Assembly (NCBI GenBank): GCA_947382415.1
Contig: CANCYO010000013.1
Span: 1-55,462 of the forward strand
DNA: 55,462 bases
DNA from: an uncultured Lachnospiraceae bacterium
Lineage (GTDB): Bacteria; Bacillota; Clostridia; Lachnospirales; Lachnospiraceae
Direction of reading: 5' to 3'
The notes under the pieces are model-generated. The model worked only from the letters and a program-made list of their open reading frames with translations. It was not told the origin of the DNA and made no database searches. The position numbers were made by a program, and so were the translations under genes. Positions 48,815 through 55,462 of the stretch are shown piece after piece (position 1 is the first letter of the stretch; each line of letters begins with the position of its first letter).

Positions 48815-49573
48815 TCAAAGACCCAGCATCCCAAGATACCAGGCAATCATTTCATCGCCCCACATCACGGTGAGCGCTACACCCGCCGCAAGATAAGGCC
48901 CCATGGCCAGCACATGATCTGCCTTGGAAATCTTCATGCGCACAAGATGAATCACCGAACCGATAATACATCCCAAAACAAAGGCCAATATATTTTTCTT
49001 CCACCCTATGAGCAGCCCGGTGGCCGCCATAAGCCTCACATCTCCGCCGCCTATCGCGGCTCCATTAGATACTCTGTAAATAATATACAACACCAGACTG
49101 ACGGCTACGAGACCGATCGCATACTCCGTCCAATTTGCAAAGTCCGTCGCCACGCGGATCAGCCCCAGCGTCAGTATAAAATAATTAAAACCTGTCGGAA
49201 TCTCATAAGTTCTGAAATCAATCACACTCAAGGCAAGAAGCGCGCTGAACAACAAGCAATATAGTAGGGATTCCACGCTTATACCATATCTGGCGAACAC
49301 CGCCAGATACAGCGCCCCGTTCAGCGCCTCAATCATGGGGTACTGAACGGAGAGCCGCGTCTTGCACTTTCGACACTTGCCTCCCAGGGCCAGAAAACTC
49401 AACAGCGGTATCAGATCAAACCACCGCAATTGATACCCACAGCTCATACAGTGGGATCTGGTCATTACCAGCTTCTCTTTCTTTGGAATCCTGAAGATCA
49501 GGACATTCAGGAAGCTGCCGATCACTATTCCGTATAAATACACTATGATGTAAAAAAGAATCATGGGAAACAT
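48815..49573 (-). CDS. pilD: Prepilin peptidase PilD
   Basis: PilD cuts prepilin leaders and methylates the new N-terminus. The 252-residue protein has the zinc-binding four-cysteine cytoplasmic loop (CMSCG and CRKC), the two catalytic aspartates of the A24 family (SVIDFRTYEIP and GGGDVRLM) and about seven membrane helices. It follows pilA by 84 nt. All five pilins in this operon have the Gly at -1 that it needs. Confidence 0.95.
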   Translation of the reverse strand: MFPMILFYIIVYLYGIVIGSFLNVLIFRIPKKEKLVMTRSHCMSCGYQLRWFDLIPLLSFLALGGKCRKCKTRLSVQYPMIEALNGALYLAVFARYGISVESLLYCLLFSALLALSVIDFRTYEIPTGFNYFILTLGLIRVATDFANWTEYAIGLVAVSLVLYIIYRVSNGAAIGGGDVRLMAATGLLIGWKKNILAFVLGCIIGSVIHLVRMKISKADHVLAMGPYLAAGVALTVMWGDEMIAWYLGMLGL

Positions 49574-49657
49574 GTAGGGTGTGTCCTTTCAAAAGCTGTT
49601 ATCTTCCGTCCTCACAAGTCATCCGAACGGATCATGTCTGTAACCCTTCCGAGAAGA

Positions 49658-50092
49658 TTAAGGTGTAGCAGTGGTCCAGGAAGTGGTCAGCTTAAAGGTA
49701 CCCATAGTGCTGTCAAAGTTAATCGTGATAGTCTGGTCATTGCCATTATACTGCTTGGATGTAAAGTTAATACCATCAGGAAGCGTCTTTGCCAGCTCCT
49801 CATCCAGAGCCGTAACACCGGAAGTAACACTGGGAGTTCCCTTAGTAGCGCTGTCATCATCGTGAATAGTAACAACGGTACCATCGTTTACAGCATTGTA
49901 AACCTCCTCAACAGCCAGCGCAATCTTTACTGCATTCTCTACCTCGCCCATAGCGGTCTCGTCGCTCTGTACTCTGGAATCCTCAACATACTTCAGAAGC
50001 TGGGGAGCGAGAACGCCCATCAGAACTGCCATGATCGCAATAACGATGATCAGCTCTACGAGAGAGAAACCCTTGTTATTCATCTTTTTCAT
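49658..50092 (-). CDS. pilA: Major pilin PilA
   Basis: The short prepilin leader MKKMNNKG precedes FSLVELIIVIAIMAVLMGVLA with Glu at +5. The mature protein is about 136 residues with a single N-terminal helix and a small Thr/Asp/Ser-rich head, the usual size for a major pilin. The ATG is 9 nt after AAGGAG. It is preceded by a hairpin (50144-50163) that may set mRNA stability and high pilin output. Confidence 0.92.
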   Translation of the reverse strand: MKKMNNKGFSLVELIIVIAIMAVLMGVLAPQLLKYVEDSRVQSDETAMGEVENAVKIALAVEEVYNAVNDGTVVTIHDDDSATKGTPSVTSGVTALDEELAKTLPDGINFTSKQYNGNDQTITINFDSTMGTFKLTTSWTTATP

Positions 50093-50143
50093 AATGCATT
50101 TCTCCTTTACTTGTGTTATTTATTTGTTTTTATTTATCTTATT

Positions 50144-50163
50144 CGCCCGTCCCTACCCGGGCG
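50144..50163 (-). other. Hairpin before pilA
   Basis: CGCCCG and CGGGCG pair around an 8-nt loop, in the pilC-pilA gap, about 50 nt before the pilA ATG. It is followed by A-rich sequence, not T residues, so it is likely an mRNA processing or stability element. Confidence 0.55.
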
Positions 50164-50202
50164 GATAATTCATAGAATTAGGATTCACAAAAGCGTGAAC
50201 GC

Positions 50203-51417
50203 TTACAGATTATCGAGTGCGGAGTACATCGTGAGCATAGGCGCCATACATGCAGCGATCAGACCGCCCACCACAACGGCCAGCACGATGATGATCATGG
50301 GCTCCATGGCCGCCATCAGCGACTGTACCGCCATTTCCACCTCTTCGTCATAATAGTCCGCCAGCTTATCCAGCATCTCCTCCGTATTACCGGCTTCCTC
50401 GCCGATACGGATCATATGGTATACCATGGGCGGAAACAATCCGCTCTCCTCCAGCGGTCGAGAGAGAGGAAGTCCTATGGTAATCTCGTCCTTTGCATGT
50501 TTCAGCGCTTCCTGGAAGAACACATTGCCCACCACGCCTGATACGATATCTACCGCTTCGATCAGAGGAACACCAGCGCCGAGCAGAGTGCTGAGAGTTC
50601 TCGCCGTCATGGAGGAGGCTGATTTTACAGTCAGATTACCTAAAATGGGAATCTTGATCGCAAGCCGGCCAAATACATGCTTGCCCGCATCCGTCTTGGA
50701 AAATACCATAATACCGATAGCAATGCCGATCACTGCCGGAATGAGGATAAACCAATAATCTATCAGGAAATCACTCATGGCCACATACATCTTAGTAATG
50801 CCCGGAAGCTCTGTGCCCAGATCCTCAAACATGGTTGAATAATTCGGGATAACTACTACCAGCATGACAATGGAAACCACAATGGCAACAACGCAGACCG
50901 CAATAGGATAAATCATGGCTTTTTTGATCATAGCCTGTGTCTTGGCGCTGCTTTCCAACTGCTCAGACACACGCTCCAGAGCCGTATCCAAGTTGCCGGA
51001 AGCCTCACCCGCAGATACCATGTTGATCATCAGTTCCGGGAAAGTTCCTCTGTGCTGTTCCATGGCAAAGGCCAGGCTCTCGCCCCGCTCCACACTGACC
51101 CTGACTTCCTGCAGAGTAGCTTTCAGTTTTTTATTTTCCGTCTGCTCCGATAGCATCTTCAGAGATTCAATCAGCGTCACGCCCGCCCGGTTCATACTCA
51201 CAAACTGACGGCACATAACGCCCAAGTCTCTCGCGCCGGGCTTCTTGCTGAAATCCAGATTTATATCTTTGGATAACATTCCCTGTTCCTTGATACTGAG
51301 CAGGGTGAGTTCCTTCTGCTTCGCCTGTTGCTTCGCCATATCGATGGTTTCTGCATCAATGGTACCCTTTACTTCCTTGCCTGTCTTATCGACGGCAACA
51401 TACCCATATGCTGCCAT
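50203..51417 (-). CDS. pilC: Type IV pilus inner-membrane platform protein PilC
   Basis: PilC is the membrane platform on which pilins are assembled. The 404-residue protein starts MAAYGYVAVDKTGKEVKG and has two repeated GspF domains (about 70-195 and 270-395), each with membrane helices, including GASGNLDTAL-type motifs (VSAGEASGNLDTALERVSE and IRIGEEAGNTEEMLDKLA). It follows pilB by 30 nt with GGAGG ahead of the ATG. Confidence 0.96.
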   Translation of the reverse strand: MAAYGYVAVDKTGKEVKGTIDAETIDMAKQQAKQKELTLLSIKEQGMLSKDINLDFSKKPGARDLGVMCRQFVSMNRAGVTLIESLKMLSEQTENKKLKATLQEVRVSVERGESLAFAMEQHRGTFPELMINMVSAGEASGNLDTALERVSEQLESSAKTQAMIKKAMIYPIAVCVVAIVVSIVMLVVVIPNYSTMFEDLGTELPGITKMYVAMSDFLIDYWFILIPAVIGIAIGIMVFSKTDAGKHVFGRLAIKIPILGNLTVKSASSMTARTLSTLLGAGVPLIEAVDIVSGVVGNVFFQEALKHAKDEITIGLPLSRPLEESGLFPPMVYHMIRIGEEAGNTEEMLDKLADYYDEEVEMAVQSLMAAMEPMIIIVLAVVVGGLIAACMAPMLTMYSALDNL

Positions 51418-51447
51418 TCCTCATCCTCCCGCCTTTTGTAATATGCT

Positions 51448-53139
51448 CTACTCCTCAAAGGAAACACGCATCATCTCACTAAAGGAGGTAATCCCCTCCA
51501 CCACATACTCAGTGGCACTGATACGCAATGTGCGCATCCCTTCAGCCATTGCCTGTTCCTTCAGTCGTTCCGCGCCCTCATGCTTGCTGATTACACGTTT
51601 CAGCGCAGGACTCATCTTCATGATCTCATAGACACCAATTCGGCCTTTATAGCCTGTGTCCGCACATTGCGGGCATCCGCAGGGCTCATAGATCGTCAGC
51701 TCCTGCGATTCAGGAATATTCATCATCTTCTTCTCTTCAGGCTCAGCCTGCTTCGCCTTCTTGCAGGCAGGACAAAGCCTGCGCACCAGACGCTGTGCAA
51801 TGATTCCTACCACGGAATCTGCAATCAGATAAGACTCCAGGCCCATATCTTCCAGACGGGTGACCGTGCTGGCTGTAGAGTTCGTGTGCAGTGTACTCAC
51901 CACCAAATGCCCGGTGATGGAAGCCTGCACCGCAATAGACGCAGTCTCCTGGTCGCGGATCTCACCTATCATGATAATATCCGGGTCCTGACGCAGAATG
52001 GAACGCAGTGCCGAGGCAAAGGTCAGATCTGCTTTGGTATTGGTCTGGACCTGATTGATGCCGTCGATATTGGCCTCCACAGGATCCTCTACCGTGATAA
52101 TATTTACGTCCTCTGTATTCAGCTCACTCAGAGCCGTATACAGCGTGGTGGACTTACCGGAACCTGTCGGCCCGGTAACCAGAATGATACCATGGGGATT
52201 CTTCAATATGTAATCAAGCTGCTCCATCTCATAGGGTTTCAGACCGAGCTGGCTTTTTTCCCGATTCAGGGCTGTCTTCATGGCAAGACGCATTACGACT
52301 TTTTCACCGTATACTGTGGGCAGGATCGACACACGGATATCGTACTCTACGCGGTCAACCATCTGAGTGATACGGCCGTCCTGCGGTTTCCTCTTCTCTG
52401 AGATATCCATACCGCCGATGATCTTGATACGGGCAATGATCGAGGACAGGACGCTGGGGCTGTAACGCATACGCTCATACAGTGCGCCGTCGATTCGGTA
52501 ACGCACACGGATGTAGGTCTCCATGGGCTCTATATGTATATCAGACGCGCGCTGACGCGCCGCTTTCTCAATGATCTCCTTCACCAGCGTAACAATCGGG
52601 GAATTGCTGACTGCCTCATCCTCGGTGTCTTCTCCTGCGCTGTCCAGATTCTTTTCCCTGGCGTAAGCTTCCAGTTTGGAGCTCATCTCTCTCTGGCCAA
52701 AGAACTTGTCAATCGCCATCTGGATGCTTCTGCTGGTGGCCACCACAGGCTCTACCTGATAGTTTGTGATCAGATTAATATCGTCCTGTGCATTGTAATC
52801 CAGAGGATCTGCCATGGCTACACGCAGCACATTCAGATTGTCCTCCCGGAATGAGTACGGAAAAACTACATTTTTCTTTAAAACATCAATGGGAACCAGC
52901 TCAAGTATGGCCTTTTCCACCGTTACATTTGCAAGATCCACCGTGTCAAGCCCCAGCTGCTGGCTTAGGGCAACCACCAAATCGTCCTCGCTCACAATAT
53001 TCTGTTCTATCAGATATTCGCCCAGCTTCTTTCCTGCCTTACGGTGAGCCCCCAAAGCTGCAGACAGCTGTTCTTCCGAGATCAAACGACTGTTTACCAG
53101 AAGCTCGCCTAAACGAATCTTTTTCCTGCCAAAATCCAT
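51448..53139 (-). CDS. pilB: Type IV pilus assembly ATPase PilB
   Basis: PilB is the extension ATPase. The 563-residue protein has an N-terminal MshEN/GspE_N region (about 1-150, IRLGELLVNSRLISEEQL), Walker A GPTGSGKSTTLYTAL, Asp box VEDPVE, Walker B IIMIGEIRDQETA, His box GHLVVSTLHTNST and the zinc tetracysteine CPACKK...CGCPQC. The MshEN region can bind c-di-GMP in related proteins, but I cannot confirm the residues here. It opens the pilus operon; a promoter lies 60 bp upstream. No PilT was found in the window. Confidence 0.95.
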   Translation of the reverse strand: MDFGRKKIRLGELLVNSRLISEEQLSAALGAHRKAGKKLGEYLIEQNIVSEDDLVVALSQQLGLDTVDLANVTVEKAILELVPIDVLKKNVVFPYSFREDNLNVLRVAMADPLDYNAQDDINLITNYQVEPVVATSRSIQMAIDKFFGQREMSSKLEAYAREKNLDSAGEDTEDEAVSNSPIVTLVKEIIEKAARQRASDIHIEPMETYIRVRYRIDGALYERMRYSPSVLSSIIARIKIIGGMDISEKRKPQDGRITQMVDRVEYDIRVSILPTVYGEKVVMRLAMKTALNREKSQLGLKPYEMEQLDYILKNPHGIILVTGPTGSGKSTTLYTALSELNTEDVNIITVEDPVEANIDGINQVQTNTKADLTFASALRSILRQDPDIIMIGEIRDQETASIAVQASITGHLVVSTLHTNSTASTVTRLEDMGLESYLIADSVVGIIAQRLVRRLCPACKKAKQAEPEEKKMMNIPESQELTIYEPCGCPQCADTGYKGRIGVYEIMKMSPALKRVISKHEGAERLKEQAMAEGMRTLRISATEYVVEGITSFSEMMRVSFEE

Positions 53140-53198
53140 TTTCTATTTCCCAACCTGTCTCATGATATAGTTCTGCCAATTATTAATTTTCTATTAAC

Positions 53199-53227
53199 AG
53201 TCTACCACTATATATAGATTATGTCAA
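53199..53227 (-). promoter_or_regulatory. Promoter of the pilus operon
   Basis: TTGACA (53222-53227, perfect) and TAGACT (53199-53204, four of six) at 17 bp. The start near 53192 gives a 50-nt leader before pilB. A second TATAAT occurs about 40 bp further upstream without a good -35. Confidence 0.75.
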
Positions 53228-53241
53228 GTAAAGTTGAAGTA

Positions 53242-53382
53242 TTATACCCGTTTTTGAAATGCATTTTTAGATATTTTCACCATATACTCCGCTATTTTCC
53301 CAACATTTTTAAATCGGTCTGTTTTAGAAATATTAAAATGATCAGGGTCAAATAATATTTTTGCAAACCACAAATCACATGG
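53242..53382 (-). pseudogene. Start-less open frame in the tRNA-pilB gap
   Basis: Between two in-frame stops lie 46 sense codons and a final TAA with no ATG near the 5' end. The translation (WFAKILFDPDHFNISKTDR, then KNVGKIAEYMVKISKNAFQ) resembles the end of a real protein more than random sequence. It is AT-rich and sits directly after the tRNA terminator, a common site for remnants of inserted or decayed genes. It may also be chance. Confidence 0.25.
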
Positions 53383-53390
53383 TTAAAAAC

Positions 53391-53426
53391 AAATAAAAAA
53401 ATATTGAAATCATTCGACTTCAATAT
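53391..53426 (-). terminator. Rho-independent terminator after tRNA-Glu
   Basis: ATATTGAA and TTCAATAT form a perfect 8-bp stem with a 10-nt loop, followed by TTTTTTATTT on the minus strand. Confidence 0.85.
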
Positions 53427-53440
53427 CTCTTTGGGTTGGG

Positions 53441-53456
53441 CTATTCAATTGAATAG
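53441..53456. repeat. 16-bp perfect palindrome after tRNA-Glu
   Basis: CTATTCAATTGAATAG is self-complementary over its whole length and lies 2 nt beyond the tRNA 3' end. It may be part of the tRNA trailer or a protein site. Confidence 0.6.
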
Positions 53457-53458
53457 AA

Positions 53459-53530
53459 CAGCTGATAGGGGAATCGAACCCCTGTTTCCGCCGTGAGAGG
53501 GCGGCGTCTTAACCGCTTGACCAATCAGCC
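53459..53530 (-). tRNA. tRNA-Glu (anticodon CUC)
   Basis: The minus strand folds into a cloverleaf: acceptor GGCTGAT/ATCAGCT (G1-U72 wobble), D-arm, anticodon stem CCGCC/GGCGG with loop CTCTCAC giving anticodon CUC, four-base variable region and T-arm AGGGG-TTCGATT-CCCCT. The discriminator base is G and CCA is not encoded. CUC reads GAG, and may serve alongside another tRNA-Glu with UUC. Confidence 0.95.
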
Positions 53531-53572
53531 ATTTTCAAGCTCACGAATGTAACACAACCGCGGCACTTGATT

Positions 53573-53601
53573 AATATACCACACACAGAAATAAAATGCA
53601 A
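53573..53601 (-). promoter_or_regulatory. Promoter for tRNA-Glu
   Basis: TATATT (53573-53578, five of six) and TTGCAT (53596-53601, three of six) at 17 bp. The start near 53566 gives a 36-nt 5' extension to the tRNA. Confidence 0.6.
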
Positions 53602-53617
53602 GCACTTTTTTAATTTT

Positions 53618-53643
53618 TTATCGCCGACTTTTTATCAACCTTA
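53618..53643 (-). promoter_or_regulatory. Weak sigma-D-like sequence before tRNA-Glu
   Basis: TAAGGTTG (53636-53643) and GGCGATAA (53618-53625) resemble the flagellar sigma consensus TAAAGTTT and GCCGATAA with a 10-bp spacer (usual 11). It is directly after the coiled-coil gene. The match is partial and no flagellar gene follows. Confidence 0.2.
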
Positions 53644-53668
53644 TGTCACAGATAAACATGTGAGAAAA

Positions 53669-54256
53669 TCATGCAATTTCTTCAATTTTCTTTTTTATCT
53701 TTCGAAGCTCATTCTCAATGATATTAACCCGAATCAGCAGCATTTCCTTTTCATTCTCAACCTTAAGCGCATCGTCCAGTTTCCGGCTCAGATCAAGATG
53801 GCCCTCCGCTACCAGTTTAATATTGCGATTAGTTTCATTCTCAAGGGTCAATTGTATATCTTTTATCTCGGCATTCATGTCTGCTATTTGGGTCTCAATG
53901 TTCACTATTCGAGCATCCATCCCCGCTATTTTTGACTCTAAGTCCGCCATTTTTGACTCAACGCCTGTCATTCGGGCATCCAGGTCCGCAATCTTTGACT
54001 CAACGCTTGTCATTCTGGCATCCAGGTCCGCTATTTTCGACTCAACGCCTGCCATTCGGGCATCCAGATCCGCCATCTTTGACTCAACGCCTGCCATTCG
54101 GGCATCCAGATCCGCCATTTTCGACTCAACGCTTGTCATTCGGGCATCCAGATCCGCCATCTTTGACTCAACGCCTGCCATTCGGGCATCCAAACCAGTC
54201 ATTTTTTCATTTATCTTTACTAATTCATTCAAAATCAATTTTGTTTCTTCTGTCAT
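53669..54256 (-). CDS. Coiled-coil protein with six 14-residue tandem repeats
   Basis: The 195-residue protein has a short N-terminal helix, six near-identical 14-residue units (residues 26-109, MAGVESKMADLDAR) each equal to two heptads, then a heptad region with more varied sequence and a basic C-terminus (RKIKKKIEEIA). It has no signal or membrane segment and is expected to form a long soluble parallel coiled coil. GAGG lies 8 nt before the ATG. Function unknown; it is expressed from its own near-perfect promoter. Repeats of identical 42-nt units may vary in number between strains. Confidence 0.8.
   Translation of the reverse strand: MTEETKLILNELVKINEKMTGLDARMAGVESKMADLDARMTSVESKMADLDARMAGVESKMADLDARMAGVESKIADLDARMTSVESKIADLDARMTGVESKMADLESKIAGMDARIVNIETQIADMNAEIKDIQLTLENETNRNIKLVAEGHLDLSRKLDDALKVENEKEMLLIRVNIIENELRKIKKKIEEIA
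53930..54181 (-). repeat. Six 42-nt in-frame tandem repeats
   Basis: Six adjacent 42-nt units encode the MAGVESKMADLDAR repeats. Units differ at a few positions (Thr/Ala, Gly/Ser, Met/Ile); the phase is preserved throughout. Confidence 0.92.
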
Positions 54257-54321
54257 AATAGTTTCCTCTCTAATTAGTGGGGATTAACCGTTATCACAAA
54301 CGCTTTCTCTCTGTGAATGAT

Positions 54322-54350
54322 ATTATACCAGAACTCTGTACCAATATCAA
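54322..54350 (-). promoter_or_regulatory. Strong sigma-A promoter of the coiled-coil gene
   Basis: TTGATA (54345-54350, five of six) and TATAAT (54322-54327, perfect) at 17 bp, starting 3 nt after the polC stop codon. The start near 54315 gives a leader of about 60 nt. Confidence 0.85.
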
Positions 54351-54353
54351 ATA

Positions 54354-55462
54354 TTACATCACAAAATCAAACAAGCTGATCTGATTGGACTCCGGCAAAT
54401 CTCCCAAAAGGCCCAGAGACGCCATCAGATCCACAATGGTCTTGGAGACCTTGGTCCTCTCGCGAAAATCGTCCCGGGACAGAAACGGCCCGTCCTTTGC
54501 CGCGGCCACAATGCCGTCCGCCGCCTTCTCCCCCAGACCTTCTATGCTGTTGAGCGAGGGCATCAGTCTGCCGTTTATGATCTGAAAATCCCGGGATTTG
54601 GCCCGGAAGATGTCTATGGGCTCAAACTCAAAGCCTCTGGCATACATCTCCTGTACCACACGCATGTCCGCAAAAGCATCCTTCTCCTTATTACTCAGGC
54701 CATCCTGCCGGCTCCTGTATTCTTCCATAATGTTCTCCAGATGCTTCTGTCCCTGACACATCAGCTCATAGGAAAAGGCCTTGGCGCGGATGCTGAAAAA
54801 CGCGCCGTAATACGCCAGCGGATAGTGGATCTTGCAGTAGGCGATGCGCCACGCCATCATGACATAGGCCGCGGCGTGGGCTTTGGGGAACATATACATG
54901 ATCTTTTCGCAGGATTTTACATACCAGTCAGGCACGTCGTGTTCCAGCATGTCCTGCTTCCACTCCTCCCACTGAGCGCATTTTCCCTTGGCCACCATGC
55001 CTTTTCGCACCGCCTCCATGATCTTGAAGGATTTCTCCGGTTCCACGCCCTTTCCGATCAGGTAGGTCATGATATCGTCCCGGGTGCAGATGGCAGTGGA
55101 GATGGTTGCCGTCCCACTCCTGATCAGGTCTTGGGCATTGCCCAGCCACACATCCGTGCCATGGGCAAGCCCCGCGATACGCACCAGATCCGAGAAGGAG
55201 GTGGGCGCGGCCTCTATCACCATCTGCATGGCAAAATCCGTCCCAAACTCCGGGATGCCCAACGCCCCAAGCTGCGTCCCGCCGATCTGCTCGGGGGTAA
55301 TGCCCAGTGCATCCGTATACCAGAAAAGGCTCATGACATCCTGGCCGTCCAACGGAATCGTGGTGGGATCCACTCCCGTCATGTCCTGCAGCATCCGGAT
55401 CATGGTGGGATCATCGTGTCCCAGAATATCCAGCTTCAGCAGATTGTGATCGATGGAGTGAT
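54354..55462 (-). CDS. polC: DNA polymerase III PolC-type alpha subunit (C-terminal part)
   Basis: PolC is the Gram-positive replicative polymerase. The window holds only its C-terminal 369 residues and the gene continues past 55462. Reading in frame to the edge gives LLKLDILGHDDPTMIRML, a PolC hallmark, followed by DMTGVDPTTIPLDG, the MYMFPKAHAAAYVMMAWR motif, and the C-terminal helix-hairpin-helix and end (NSIEGLGEKAADGIV ... SNQISLFDFVM). The stop is at 54354. No terminator was found after it. Confidence 0.96.
   Translation of the reverse strand, partial: HSIDHNLLKLDILGHDDPTMIRMLQDMTGVDPTTIPLDGQDVMSLFWYTDALGITPEQIGGTQLGALGIPEFGTDFAMQMVIEAAPTSFSDLVRIAGLAHGTDVWLGNAQDLIRSGTATISTAICTRDDIMTYLIGKGVEPEKSFKIMEAVRKGMVAKGKCAQWEEWKQDMLEHDVPDWYVKSCEKIMYMFPKAHAAAYVMMAWRIAYCKIHYPLAYYGAFFSIRAKAFSYELMCQGQKHLENIMEEYRSRQDGLSNKEKDAFADMRVVQEMYARGFEFEPIDIFRAKSRDFQIINGRLMPSLNSIEGLGEKAADGIVAAAKDGPFLSRDDFRERTKVSKTIVDLMASLGLLGDLPESNQISLFDFVM

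Noticed and set aside
49600..49657. Terminator between pilA and pilD
   Set aside because: ATCCGTTCGGAT is a small palindrome with no loop or T-run; it cannot act as a typical terminator.
53930..54181. Possible CRISPR array
   Set aside because: The 42-nt units are directly adjacent, keep the reading frame and have no spacers.
53718..54287. 189-codon open frame on the plus strand with IFDSTPAIRASRSA-type repeats
   Set aside because: It is the antisense of the 42-nt tandem repeat; the minus strand has the promoter, ribosome-binding site and regular heptads.

Overview
The window looks like a chromosomal segment of a motile Firmicute. The probable placement is class Clostridia, family Lachnospiraceae; this is an inference from gene content, not a computed classification. 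The supporting signs are PolC-type replicase, CodY, strong AGGAGG ribosome-binding sites, SigD, FliY and CheC/CheD, and a gene order that follows the Bacillus subtilis fla/che operon with extra genes known from clostridial relatives. Every gene I accept lies on the minus strand, so the window is read from right to left.

Right edge, 55462 to 53140: the C-terminal third of polC, an in-phase tandem-repeat coiled-coil protein with a near-perfect promoter of its own, tRNA-Glu(CUC) with promoter and terminator, and an AT-rich gap that holds a start-less open frame. Next, 53139 to 41551, is a complete-looking type IV pilus assembly operon: pilB, pilC, pilA, pilD, a fused pilM-pilN, pilO, then four minor pilins. 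The last of these is a 699-residue pilin. The operon starts at a TTGACA-17-TAGACT promoter and ends at a strong terminator. No pilT is present in the window.

Then come topA and codY, each with its own promoter, and a terminator after codY. The codY-flgB gap carries a CodY-box-like sequence and the likely main flagellar promoter. From 38099 leftwards runs the flagellar/chemotaxis cluster: flgB flgC fliE fliF fliG fliH fliI fliJ motE-like fliK flgD TIGR02530-type flgE flbD(swrD) motA motB fliL fliM fliY cheY fliO fliP fliQ fliR flhB flhA flhF flhG PilZ-protein cheB cheA cheW cheC cheD small-membrane-protein sigD fapA-like hypothetical SwrB-like MltG-like, then rpsB and tsf. It encodes rod and hook parts, MS and C rings, the export apparatus, stator, placement GTPases, adaptation and phosphorelay proteins and the flagellar sigma factor. 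Filament genes, flgM, cheR and receptors are not in the window.

The most interesting items are: (1) an internal consensus promoter before flbD-motAB overlapped by a 12-bp inverted repeat; (2) a CodY-box-like site between codY and flgB; (3) the PilM-PilN fusion and the giant terminal minor pilin beside a GspK-like pilin lacking Glu5; (4) a SwrB-position protein with a long alanine-rich rod; (5) mutually exclusive hairpins in the rpsB leader; (6) paired hairpins before fliK. Several starts are GTG or TTG and were placed by ribosome-binding-site spacing.
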